A program made the position numbers and the translations under genes. Positions 14,695 to 22,443 of a DNA stretch of 32,087 bases are shown here, piece by piece; position 1 is the first letter of the stretch; each line of letters begins with the position of its first letter. This stretch comes from Peterkaempfera griseoplana (GTDB taxonomy: Bacteria > Actinomycetota > Actinomycetes > Streptomycetales > Streptomycetaceae). The stretch spans positions 1 to 32,087 of the forward strand of contig NZ_LIQR01000104.1 of assembly GCF_001418575.1 (NCBI RefSeq). Direction: 5' to 3'. The notes under the pieces are model-generated. The model had not been told where the DNA came from and did no database searches. It worked only from the letters and a program-made list of their open reading frames with translations.

Positions 14695-16043
14695 CAGGCG
14701 GTCCCTCCGTGGATGGTGCTGTGGGTGGTTCCGTGCGTGGTGATCAGATGCAGCGGGTGGGCGGGCAGCGGCTCGTCGCCCTCCCAGGCGTGGGCCATCG
14801 CGCCCACCGTCGTCAGGTCGCCGAGCAGGATGCCGCCGACCAGCCGGTCGCCGCCCTGCTCGTCGCGGCGCACCACGACCTTGCGGTAGGCGCCGCGGGT
14901 GGGGTCGGCCAGTCGCAGCACCCGGTCGGCGGGGCCGGCCGGCTCGGTCTCGCCGAAGGCGGCCAGGTCGAAGCTGCTGGCGCCGGGCAGGGTGAGCCGG
15001 GTCAGCAGCCGGCTGCCGCGGTACCGGGCGGCGGACGCGGGGTCGGAGAGCAGTACGGCCAGCAGGTCGGCCTGCTCACGGGCCGGTCCCGCCAGGCCGT
15101 ACACCGTGCCGCGGTGCTCGGCGCAGTCCCCGACGGCGTGGACGCGCGGGTCGGAGGTGGTCAGCCGGTCGTCGACCAGGACGCCCCGGCGGACCGGAAG
15201 GCCCGCGGCCTGGGCCAGGCCGACGCGGGGGCGGACCCCGCAGGCGAGCACCAGCAGATCGGCCTCCAGCCGGTAGCCGTCGGCCAGTTCCACGGCGGTC
15301 GTACGGCGGTTGCGGGTCAGCACCGCGCGGGCGCGGCACTCGGTGTGCACCTCCACGCCCAGCTCGGTCAGGTGCCCGCGGAGCAGCGCCGAGGCCTCCT
15401 GGTCGAGGTGACGCTCCATCAGGGACTCGCCCTGGTGCACGATCACTGTCTGCACGCCGCGTGCGGCCAGCGCCCGCGCCGCCGAGACCCCGAGCAGCCC
15501 GCCGCCGACCACCACCGCCCTGGCCGCACTGGCGCCCGCGTCCCGCAGCAGGGCGTCGATGCCCGCGCAGTCGTCGAGGGTGCGGAAGGCGAAGACGCCC
15601 TCGGGCAGCTCGTGCTGCCCCCGGCCCGACCGTGGGTCCGCGGTGTCGTCGAAGAGGCCGCGCAGCGGGGGAAGCACCGGGTTGCTGCCGGTGGCCAGCA
15701 CCAGATGGTCGTAGCGGACGGCCGAGCCGTCGTCGCACAGCACGGTGCGCTCCGCCCGGTCGATCCTGACCACCCGCACTCCCCGCCGCACCACCGGGCC
15801 CTGCGGCACCGGCGGCAGCGCCACCACCTCGGGGGCGTAGCGCCCCGCCAGTACGTCGGCGAGCAGCACCCGGTTGTAGCCGGGGTGCGGCTCCTCGCCC
15901 AGTACGGTCACCTGGTGCGCGCCGCCCGGTACGCCGGCCAGCTGCTGCGCCAGCCGGTGCCCGGCCATGCCGCCGCCGACCACGACCACCCGGCGGGGTG
16001 TGCCGTGGCGGCGCTCGTTGCGCAGGCTCGGGTCGGTGGTCAT
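14694..16043 (-). CDS. NirB-like FAD/NAD(P)-dependent oxidoreductase
   Basis: 449-residue flavoprotein with the same fold as the first half of NirB: an FAD-binding RRVVVVGGGMAGHRLAQQL (about 17-35), a second nucleotide fold ARAVVVGGGLLGVSAARALAA, and ACGVRPRVGL plus HAVGDCAEH in the C-terminal FAD region. It lacks the BFD [2Fe-2S] and siroheme domains. It is the first gene of the nirB operon (TGATG overlap with nirB), so it probably serves nitrite or nitrate reduction, for example by passing electrons from NAD(P)H to NasA or NirB. The ATG at 16043 has GGAAG 9 nt upstream. A GlnR-like site array ends 22 nt before the start. Confidence 0.88.
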   Translation of the reverse strand: MTTDPSLRNERRHGTPRRVVVVGGGMAGHRLAQQLAGVPGGAHQVTVLGEEPHPGYNRVLLADVLAGRYAPEVVALPPVPQGPVVRRGVRVVRIDRAERTVLCDDGSAVRYDHLVLATGSNPVLPPLRGLFDDTADPRSGRGQHELPEGVFAFRTLDDCAGIDALLRDAGASAARAVVVGGGLLGVSAARALAARGVQTVIVHQGESLMERHLDQEASALLRGHLTELGVEVHTECRARAVLTRNRRTTAVELADGYRLEADLLVLACGVRPRVGLAQAAGLPVRRGVLVDDRLTTSDPRVHAVGDCAEHRGTVYGLAGPAREQADLLAVLLSDPASAARYRGSRLLTRLTLPGASSFDLAAFGETEPAGPADRVLRLADPTRGAYRKVVVRRDEQGGDRLVGGILLGDLTTVGAMAHAWEGDEPLPAHPLHLITTHGTTHSTIHGGTA

Positions 16044-16065
16044 GAAAAGAGCTTCCGACGTGGGT

Positions 16066-16103
16066 GTTTCCCGTCAGGTTCGCTGCTGTTTCGGCTGCGG
16101 AAC
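16066..16103 (-). promoter_or_regulatory. GlnR-like half-site array upstream of the nirB operon
   Basis: On the minus strand: GTTCC-N6-GAAAC-N6-GAACC-N6-GAAAC, that is four 5-mers each 11 bp apart. This is the spacing of the Streptomyces GlnR box (GTnAC-N6-GaAAC, repeated), with both b-type sites perfect and the a-type sites diverged. It ends 22 nt before the ATG at 16043. GlnR is the established activator of nirB in Streptomyces; binding here is inferred. Confidence 0.65.
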
Positions 16104-16124
16104 GGTGACCTCAGCGTCCGGAGG

Positions 16125-16138
16125 GCTCACCTGTGAGC
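16125..16138. promoter_or_regulatory. Palindrome GCTCAC-CT-GTGAGC containing the CTGTGAG motif
   Basis: Six-bp perfect arms around CT in the region shared by the nirB operon and the divergent membrane-protein gene. It contains CTGTGAG (16131-16137), which also occurs at the equivalent position upstream of nasA (22341-22347). In both places 27 nt separate it from the half-site array. It may bind a second nitrogen regulator. Confidence 0.5.
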
Positions 16139-16215
16139 GTCGGGCGGTGTGAAGTGGCGCCGGTCGATAGCATCAGCCCGGACCACGATCCGGCCCACAG
16201 AGCGAGGGGACCGCC

Positions 16216-16797
16216 ATGGGAGCGGCCGACGGGGTGGACGACGCCCCGCAGGACCACGACAGCCTCGTCGACATCACGCCGCCGGTCGAGGAGGAGCCCG
16301 ATCCGGCGGCCGGCGGCAACCGCTGGCTGGGGCCGCTGCTGGTGATCGGGGTGCCCCTCGCCCTGGTGGCCGCGGGTTTCGCGGCGCTGTACTACCTGCT
16401 CTTCGCCGCGCCCGAGTTCCCCGAGACCGACTCCAGGGCCTGTCCGGGAAGTGTGCAGCCGCTGGAGCCGCTGGAGGTCCAGCTGGGGCTGCATCTGCCC
16501 GAGGGCGCACGCGATGTGCACTACCTGACCACTGCGGCCGACTCCGGCAAGCCCGTGCTGGAGGTCTCCTTCCGGATGCCGGCCGCCGCCGTGGACGAGG
16601 CGCTGGAGGACTACGGCCTCACCGAGGACCCGCGCCTGGACAACGGATACCTGGGCGGACTCTCCTGCGGACCCGTCGACAGCGGACAGGTCACCACCTG
16701 GTGGGGATCGCTGAGGAGCAGTCCGCGCCCGGTCCACGCGACCGTCACCATGCCCCCCGGCGACCTGGCCCAGGTGGAGCTGGTCATCGACGGCTGA
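16216..16797 (+). CDS. Single-pass membrane protein of unknown function
   Basis: 193 residues. An acidic cytoplasmic N-terminus (1-32) is followed by one membrane segment (about 37-60) and an extracytoplasmic domain of about 130 residues. Two Cys (in RACPGSV and LSCGPVD) could pair. I do not recognise the family; similar small anchored proteins are common and unnamed in Streptomyces. The ATG at 16216 has GAGGGGA 6-8 nt upstream. A TAGCAT hexamer (16168-16173) in the leader could be its -10. It is divergent from the nirB operon and converges on the ABC transporter gene with only 4 bp between stop codons. Confidence 0.75.
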   Translation: MGAADGVDDAPQDHDSLVDITPPVEEEPDPAAGGNRWLGPLLVIGVPLALVAAGFAALYYLLFAAPEFPETDSRACPGSVQPLEPLEVQLGLHLPEGARDVHYLTTAADSGKPVLEVSFRMPAAAVDEALEDYGLTEDPRLDNGYLGGLSCGPVDSGQVTTWWGSLRSSPRPVHATVTMPPGDLAQVELVIDG

Positions 16798-16801
16798 CGC
16801 C

Positions 16802-18577
16802 TCAGGCGGTGCGGGCCCCCTGGGCCGACTGCAGCCGTGCGTACGCCCCGCCCCGGCGCAGCAGCTCCTCATGGGTGCCGACCTCGGCGATCCGGCCGTC
16901 GTCCAGCACCACGATGCGGTCGGCGCCGCGGATGGTGGAGAGCCGGTGGGCCACCACGAAGACCGTCCGGCCGTTCACCAGCCTGGCCAGTGCCTGCTGG
17001 ACCAGTGCCTCGGAGTGGGTGTCCAGCGCCGAGGTGGCCTCGTCCAGCACCAGGATCCGCGGGTCGCGGATCAGCGCCCGGGCGATGGCCAGCCGCTGCT
17101 TCTGGCCGCCCGACAGCCGGGCGCCGCGCTCCCCGACCACGGTGTCCAGGCCGTCCGGCAGCCGGTCGATGAACTCCATGGCGTTGGCGTCGCGCAGCGC
17201 GGCACGCACCCGCTCCTCGGGGACGTCCGGCATGCCGTAGCCGACGTTGGCCCGGATGGTGCCCTCGAAGAGGATGGACTCCTGCGGCACCACCGACAGG
17301 AACCGCCGGTAGCTGCGCAGGTCCAGCGTCTCCATGTCCGCGCCGTCCAGCAGGATCCGGCCCTCGGTGGGGCGCAGGAAGCCGATCACCAGGTTGAGCG
17401 CGGTGGACTTGCCGGCGCCCGAGGGACCCACCAGGGCGATGGTCTCCCCGGGGCGCACCGAGAGGGTGAAGTCCCGGATCGAGTGCCGATCGGCCTCCCC
17501 GTAGGCGTAGCCCACGCCCTGGAAGTCCACCCGCCCGCGGACCGCGGCCACCTCGGCCTTGCCCGCGTTCAGCTCCAGGTCGGGGGCCTCCAGCACCTCG
17601 CCGGCGGACCGCACCGACTCCAGGCCCTTGCTGATCACCGGGGTGAGCCCCATCAGGGTGGTGACCGCGGCGGTCAGCGAGGAGAAGTAGGCGCTGAGCA
17701 TCACCACGTCGCCGGGGGTGACGGCCAGCCAGCCGTAGTACGCCGCCAGCGCGGAGCCCGCCAGGCAGCCCACCCCCAGCGCATTGAGCATGATCCAGGC
17801 CAGCGCCCCGAACTGCCCGTTGAGACGGTCCAGCCGCAGCCCCGCCGTCAGCACCTGCCGCAGCGTCCCGTCCACCCGGCGCAGCGCGGTGTGCTCCAGC
17901 CCGTGCGCCCGGGTGATGGGGATCAGCGTGGTCATCTCGCTCACCCGCGAGGAGAGCTGCTCGACCTCCTGGCGGAAGGACTCGTTGTACGCCCGCAGCC
18001 GCCCGCGCAGCCACATCACCAGCGCCGACGCCGCCGGGACGACCACCAGGAAGACCGGCAGGAAGGCGGGGGTGCGCACACCGATCACCACCAGCGCCCC
18101 GGCGAGCGTGGCCACCGCGGACAGGCCCAGGTCACCGGTCTGCTGGAAGGCCTGCTCCACGCTCTCCACATCACGGATCACCTTGGTCTGCAGCACCCCC
18201 GCGCTGACCCTGGAGTGGTAGCCGATGGACAGCTGCTGCATACGGTGGCAGAGCGCGGAACGCATCCGGTTGCCCATCCGCCGGGCGCTGCCGTACCAGC
18301 AGCGGATGTAGAGCAGCTGGAAGGGGTAGTTGAGCACCAGCATCACCAGCAGCAGCCCGGCGCCGAACCAGAGGCCGGTGATCGGCCGGTGCTGCACCAC
18401 CACGTCGATCACCTCGGCGGTGATCAGCGGGGTGAGCCAGGTGGGGCTGTGCTTGACCAGGAACGCCAGCGCGGCGAGCGCCAGCCGGCCGCGGTCCTCG
18501 TGCAGCAGGTAGACGAGGGTGCGGACGGGGTGCTCGCCGCGGTAGCGGTGGTCCAGAGGTCCCTGCGGCAGCGCCAT
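16802..18577 (-). CDS. ABC exporter, fused membrane and ATPase domains
   Basis: 591-residue half-transporter of the MsbA/LmrA type, likely a homodimer in the membrane. Transmembrane domain is about residues 30-320 with six hydrophobic segments. The ATPase domain has Walker A GPSGAGKST (384-392), signature LSGGQ (488-492), Walker B ILVLDEATS (508-516) and the switch His544 in VVAHRLSTI. All catalytic residues are present. The ATG at 18577 is preferred over upstream in-frame starts because AGGAG lies just upstream and the protein then begins MALPQGPLDHRYRGEHP. It is downstream of the decarboxylase gene on the same strand (120-bp gap). The substrate is unknown; no peptide or lipid partner gene is adjacent. 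Confidence 0.93.
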   Translation of the reverse strand: MALPQGPLDHRYRGEHPVRTLVYLLHEDRGRLALAALAFLVKHSPTWLTPLITAEVIDVVVQHRPITGLWFGAGLLLVMLVLNYPFQLLYIRCWYGSARRMGNRMRSALCHRMQQLSIGYHSRVSAGVLQTKVIRDVESVEQAFQQTGDLGLSAVATLAGALVVIGVRTPAFLPVFLVVVPAASALVMWLRGRLRAYNESFRQEVEQLSSRVSEMTTLIPITRAHGLEHTALRRVDGTLRQVLTAGLRLDRLNGQFGALAWIMLNALGVGCLAGSALAAYYGWLAVTPGDVVMLSAYFSSLTAAVTTLMGLTPVISKGLESVRSAGEVLEAPDLELNAGKAEVAAVRGRVDFQGVGYAYGEADRHSIRDFTLSVRPGETIALVGPSGAGKSTALNLVIGFLRPTEGRILLDGADMETLDLRSYRRFLSVVPQESILFEGTIRANVGYGMPDVPEERVRAALRDANAMEFIDRLPDGLDTVVGERGARLSGGQKQRLAIARALIRDPRILVLDEATSALDTHSEALVQQALARLVNGRTVFVVAHRLSTIRGADRIVVLDDGRIAEVGTHEELLRRGGAYARLQSAQGARTA

Positions 18578-18697
18578 GGTCGGGAGACTCCTGAAGTGCG
18601 ATGTACGGGAGGGGGTTCGGGGGGTTGAGGCCGTGAGCCGGCACACATCCTCCCAGAGGGCCTTTCGCCACCGCACCGGGATTCCCCGGCCGCAGGC

Positions 18698-19978
18698 TCA
18701 GCCCGGCAGGTCGGTCTCCAGTGACAGCAGCTCCCGGACGGTCTGCCGGCGGCGGATCAGCCGGGTCTCTGCGCCGTCCAGCAGCACCTCGGGGACCAGC
18801 GGCCGGGAGTTGTAGTTGGAGGACATACTGGCGCCGTACGCCCCGGCGTCATGGAAGACCAGCAGGTCACCGATCTCCGCCCAGGGCAGCGGCACCGGCT
18901 GCACCTCACCGCCGGGCGTCTGGGTGAACACGTCCCCGGACTCGCACAGCGGTCCCGCCAGCACGGTGTCCAGCACGGCCGTGTCGCGCACCTCGCCGCC
19001 CGGCGACAGCACCGACACCTGGTGGCTGCTGCCGTACATGGCCGGCCGCATCAGGTCGTTGAAGCCGGCGTCCACCAGCACGAAGTGGTTGCCGCCCATC
19101 GGCTTGCGGGCCTGCACCTCGGCCGCCAGCACCCCCGAGCCGGCGACCAGGAAGCGGCCCGGCTCGATCTCCAGCCGCACCGGGTGGCCGAGTTCGGACA
19201 CCAGCTCCTGCCGGGCGGCGTCCCACAGCCGGAAGTACCGGTCGGTGTCCAGCTCGGGGTCGCCGGGCGCGTACGGCACCGAGAGGCCGCCGCCCGCCGA
19301 GATCGCGCGCACATCCCGGCCGGTCAGCCTGACCTGCTTGACCATGGTCTCGCAGACCTGCTCCAGGTGCCCGTAGTCGGCCCCGGAGCCGATGTGCATG
19401 TGCAGGCCCACCAGGTCCAGCCGGTGGCGGTCCACCAGCTCCAGGCTCTCGGCCAGGTGCTCGTGCCAGATGCCGTGCTTGCTGTGCTCGCCGCCGGTGT
19501 TGGTCTTGCGGCTGTGGCCGTGGCCGAAGCCGGGGTTGATCCGGATCCACACCGGGTGGCCCGGTGCGGCCCTGCCCACCTGCTCCAGCATCTGCGGGGA
19601 GCCCGCGTTGACCGGGACGCCCAGCTCCACCACGCGGCGCAGCGTGGACCGGCCCAGGACGTCGGCGGTGAAGACCACCGGCTGCTCCGGGCCGCCCGGG
19701 GTGAAGCCGGCGGCAAGCGCCCGCTCCAGCTCGCCCTCCGACACCGCGTCGACCAGCACCCCCTCCTCCCGCATCAGCCGCAGCACATGGATGTTGGAGC
19801 AGGCCTTCTGGGCGAAGCGGATCACGTCGAACCGGCGCAGCCGGGCGATCTGGGAGCGGATCCGCTCGGCGTCGTACACCCACACCGGGGTGCCGTGGCG
19901 CTCGGCCACCTCGGCGATCCGGGAGGCATTGAGCGCCCCGGTGAGCTCACCGGTGCCCGAGCTGGGGACAGTGGTCAT
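18698..19978 (-). CDS. lysA: Diaminopimelate decarboxylase (PLP-dependent)
   Basis: 426-residue fold-type III PLP enzyme converting meso-diaminopimelate to lysine. The PLP lysine is Lys58 in RFAQKACSN, and HMHIGSG plus EPGRFLV are the phosphate- and substrate-site motifs. GPLCESGDVF supplies the catalytic Cys from the partner subunit, and DAGAYGASMSSNYNSRPLVPEVL is the typical C-terminal block. The start at 19978 has AAGGA upstream; the open frame extends to 20104 with non-conserved residues. Streptomyces usually have another lysA elsewhere, so this could be the second copy or a related decarboxylase used in specialised metabolism. It lies downstream of nasA with a 168-bp gap, so co-transcription is possible. 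Confidence 0.88.
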   Translation of the reverse strand: MTTVPSSGTGELTGALNASRIAEVAERHGTPVWVYDAERIRSQIARLRRFDVIRFAQKACSNIHVLRLMREEGVLVDAVSEGELERALAAGFTPGGPEQPVVFTADVLGRSTLRRVVELGVPVNAGSPQMLEQVGRAAPGHPVWIRINPGFGHGHSRKTNTGGEHSKHGIWHEHLAESLELVDRHRLDLVGLHMHIGSGADYGHLEQVCETMVKQVRLTGRDVRAISAGGGLSVPYAPGDPELDTDRYFRLWDAARQELVSELGHPVRLEIEPGRFLVAGSGVLAAEVQARKPMGGNHFVLVDAGFNDLMRPAMYGSSHQVSVLSPGGEVRDTAVLDTVLAGPLCESGDVFTQTPGGEVQPVPLPWAEIGDLLVFHDAGAYGASMSSNYNSRPLVPEVLLDGAETRLIRRRQTVRELLSLETDLPG

Positions 19979-20146
19979 CGTCAGTCCTTGTCGCGGAGAA
20001 GCAGCCCGACGGCCCTGATCCTGCTCCAGTGCGGGCGGGCTCCGCCGGGCTGTCCGCAGGGCGGACGGCGACCCGCGCGGATCGCGTCGATTCGCCTTTC
20101 CCACGCATGAACTGACGATCCGTCGTATCGGCCGCGGTGGGCGGCC

Positions 20147-22252
20147 TCACGGTGCGGGCGCCCGCACCACCGGCTCCAGCCGCACCGCGCAGACCTTGAA
20201 CTCCGGCATCCGGGAGACGGGGTCCAGCGCCGGGTTGGTGACCGTGTTGGCGCGGCCCGCACCGGCCCAGTGGAAGGGCATGAAGACCGTGTCCGGGCGG
20301 ATGGCGTCGGTGACCCGCGCCGGGGCGACCGCCCGCCCACGGCGGCTCACCACCGCGACCTCCGCCCCCTCCGCCACCCCCAGCCGCTCCGCCAGTCGCG
20401 GATGCAGCTCCACATATGGTCCCGGCGCCGCCGAGTTGAGCGCGTCCACCCGGCGGGTCTGGGCGCCCGACTGGTACTGCGACAGCACCCGCCCGGTGGT
20501 CAGCCGCAGCGGGTACTCCCGGTCGGGCTCCTCCGCGGCCGGCCGGTGCTGCACCGGGACGAAGCGGGCCCGGCCGTCCGGGGTGGCGAAGCGGTCCAGG
20601 AACAGCCGCGGCGTCCCCGGATGCCCGGCCGACGGACATGGCCAGAAGACGCCGTCCTCGGCCGCGATCCGCTCGTAGGAGATCCCGGCGTAGTCCGCGG
20701 GGCCGCCCGCCGACGCCCGCCGCAGCTCGTCGAAGGCCTTCTCCGGCTCCACCGGGAACCCCTCGCCGTGCCCCAGCCGCGCCGCCAGCGCATGCAGCAC
20801 CTCCAGGTCGCTGCGGACCCCGGGCGGTGGCGCCACCGCCCTGCGGCGCAGGATCACCCGGCCCTCCAGACTGGTCATGGTGCCGGTCTCCTCCGCCCAC
20901 TGGGTCACCGGCAGCACCACATCGGCCGTCGCGGCCGTCTCCGACAGCACCACATCGCTGACCGCCAGGAAGTCCAGCGCCGCGAACCGCTCCGCGACAT
21001 GCCCGGCACGCGGCGCCGACACCACCGGGTTGGAACCGCACAGCAGCAGCGCCCGGACCTCCCGGCCCAGCGACTCCAGCAGCTCGTAGGCGCTGCGGCC
21101 GGGCCCGGGCAGCGACTGCGGGTCCACACCCCACACCGCGGCGACATGACGCCGGGCGGCAGGGTCGTCGATCCTCCGGTACCCCGGCAGCTGGTCGGCC
21201 TTCTGCCCGTGCTCGCGGCCGCCCTGCCCGTTGCCCTGGCCGGTCAGGCAGCCGTACCCGGAGTACGGCCGGCCGGCCCGCCCGGTCGCCAGGCAGAGGT
21301 TGATCCAGGCGCTCACCGTGTCGGTCCCCTTGGCCTGCTGCTCCGGCCCGCGAGCGGTCAGCACCATCGAGGCCGGCGCGTCGCAGAACAGCCGCACCGT
21401 CTCGCGGAGCCCGGGGACCGGCACCCCGGTGATCGACTCCACCAGCTCCGGCCAGTGCGCCATCGCCGCCGCCCGGGCCTCGGGCCACCCCGTGGTGCGC
21501 TCCGCGATGAACTCCTCGTCGGTGCGGCCCTCCGCGACCACCAGGTGCAGCAGACCCAGCGCCAGCGCCAGATCGGTACCGGGACGCGGCGCCAGATGCA
21601 GATCGGCCAGCTCCGCGGTGCGGGTGCGGCGCGGGTCCACCACCACCAGCGTGCCGCCGTTCTCCCGCAGCTCCCGCAGATAGCGCACAAAGGGCGGCAT
21701 GGTCTCCGCCGGGTTGCCGCCGACCAGGATCACACAGCCGGTCCGCGGTATGTCCTCCAGTGGGAACGGCATCCCCCGGTCCAGACCGAAGGCCCTGCTG
21801 TGCGCCGCCGCCGCCGAGGACATGCAGAACCGGCCGTTGTAGTCGATCGCCGAGGTCCGCAGCACCACCCGGGCGAACTTCCCCAGCAGATAGGCCTTCT
21901 CATTGGTCAGCCCGCCGCCGCCGAACACCCCCACCGCGTCCCTGCCGTGCCGCTCCGCGGTACGCGACAGCTCCACGGCGATCCGGTCCAGGGCTGCCTC
22001 CCAGCCCACCGGGGCCAGCGGCGCCCCGCGGTGCGGGCGCATCAGCGGCGTGGTCAGCCGGGCCCCCGGCGCCAGCACGGCGGCCGCACTGGCACCCTTG
22101 CCGCAGAGGGCACCCAGATTGACCGGGAATCCCGGCCGTTCCACCACCTCCACCGGTACCGCCCCGGTGACCGGCCGCAGCCCCATCCCGCACTGCAGGG
22201 AGCAGTAGGGGCAGTGGGTGTCGATCGCGGGCAATGCGGCGGTTTCGTCCAT
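20147..22252 (-). CDS. nasA: Assimilatory nitrate reductase, molybdopterin subunit NasA
   Basis: 701-residue cytoplasmic molybdoenzyme reducing nitrate to nitrite. The N-terminal [4Fe-4S] ligands are Cys14, 17, 21 and 50 (HCPYCSLQC and GALCGKG). The Mo ligand is the Cys in RFCMSSAAAAHSRAFG. Further bis-MGD motifs are ILVGGNPAETMPPF, GGTLVVVDPRRTRTAELADLHL, and the C-terminal VFMPFHWAG and TNPALDPVSRMPEFK. It lacks the extra C-terminal [2Fe-2S] domain found in some NasA. There is no twin-arginine signal, which fits an assimilatory enzyme. The ATG at 22252 is chosen because the Fe-S motif then begins at residue 13. The electron donor is probably a ferredoxin or the NirB-like flavoprotein. Confidence 0.93.
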   Translation of the reverse strand: MDETAALPAIDTHCPYCSLQCGMGLRPVTGAVPVEVVERPGFPVNLGALCGKGASAAAVLAPGARLTTPLMRPHRGAPLAPVGWEAALDRIAVELSRTAERHGRDAVGVFGGGGLTNEKAYLLGKFARVVLRTSAIDYNGRFCMSSAAAAHSRAFGLDRGMPFPLEDIPRTGCVILVGGNPAETMPPFVRYLRELRENGGTLVVVDPRRTRTAELADLHLAPRPGTDLALALGLLHLVVAEGRTDEEFIAERTTGWPEARAAAMAHWPELVESITGVPVPGLRETVRLFCDAPASMVLTARGPEQQAKGTDTVSAWINLCLATGRAGRPYSGYGCLTGQGNGQGGREHGQKADQLPGYRRIDDPAARRHVAAVWGVDPQSLPGPGRSAYELLESLGREVRALLLCGSNPVVSAPRAGHVAERFAALDFLAVSDVVLSETAATADVVLPVTQWAEETGTMTSLEGRVILRRRAVAPPPGVRSDLEVLHALAARLGHGEGFPVEPEKAFDELRRASAGGPADYAGISYERIAAEDGVFWPCPSAGHPGTPRLFLDRFATPDGRARFVPVQHRPAAEEPDREYPLRLTTGRVLSQYQSGAQTRRVDALNSAAPGPYVELHPRLAERLGVAEGAEVAVVSRRGRAVAPARVTDAIRPDTVFMPFHWAGAGRANTVTNPALDPVSRMPEFKVCAVRLEPVVRAPAP

Positions 22253-22275
22253 ACCGTGCAGTCTGCGTCGGGGCT

Positions 22276-22313
22276 GTTTCACCGCCACGACCCCCGCGTT
22301 ACACCGCAGGTAC
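22276..22313 (-). promoter_or_regulatory. GlnR-like half-site array upstream of nasA
   Basis: On the minus strand: GTACC-N6-GTAAC-N6-GTCGT-N6-GAAAC, four 5-mers on an 11-bp phase; the third is degenerate. It ends 23 nt before the nasA ATG, almost the same place as the nirB-operon array. GlnR is the likely regulator by analogy with other Streptomyces; the match to the consensus is partial. Confidence 0.55.
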
Positions 22314-22335
22314 GGCGCCCTCAGAGCCGCGCCCA

Positions 22336-22378
22336 CCCGGCTGTGAGGCCTCTCAGCAGGCCGTTCCCCGGCTGTGAG
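22336..22378. repeat. Direct repeat CCCGGCTGTGAG, two copies 31 bp apart
   Basis: Identical 12-mers at 22336-22347 and 22367-22378 in the nasA/chelatase divergent region. The spacing is close to three helical turns, so both face the same side of DNA. The first extends into an imperfect palindrome CTGTGAGGCCTCTCAG (22341-22356). The core CTGTGAG recurs upstream of the nirB operon at 16131-16137. Confidence 0.6.
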
Positions 22379-22384
22379 CTACGG

Positions 22385-22421
22385 GAAACTGCTGTTGACC
22401 ACCGCGCAACCACGGGGTAAC
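22385..22421 (+). promoter_or_regulatory. Phased AC half-site array upstream of the chelatase gene
   Basis: Plus strand: GAAAC (22385), TTGAC (22395), GCAAC (22406), GTAAC (22417), at steps of 10, 11 and 11 bp. It ends 22 nt before the ATG at 22444. GTGAG at 22374, inside the second copy of the direct repeat, lies 11 bp before GAAAC, giving GTGAG-N6-GAAAC, a near-consensus GlnR pair. TTGACC here could also be a -35. Confidence 0.45.
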
Positions 22422-22443
22422 ACCCACCGGGGACGCTGAACGC

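Noticed and set aside
12763-14889. 708-codon plus-strand open frame opposite nirB
   Set aside because: Antisense shadow of nirB; composition is dominated by Gly, Val, Gln and His and no motif is present.
19979-20146. Possible riboswitch or leader peptide upstream of the decarboxylase gene
   Set aside because: No lysine-riboswitch or T-box features are visible; an open frame beginning at 20108 overlaps lysA but has no support.
20270-22420. 716-codon plus-strand open frame opposite nasA
   Set aside because: Antisense shadow of nasA, with no recognisable domain and non-coding residue composition.
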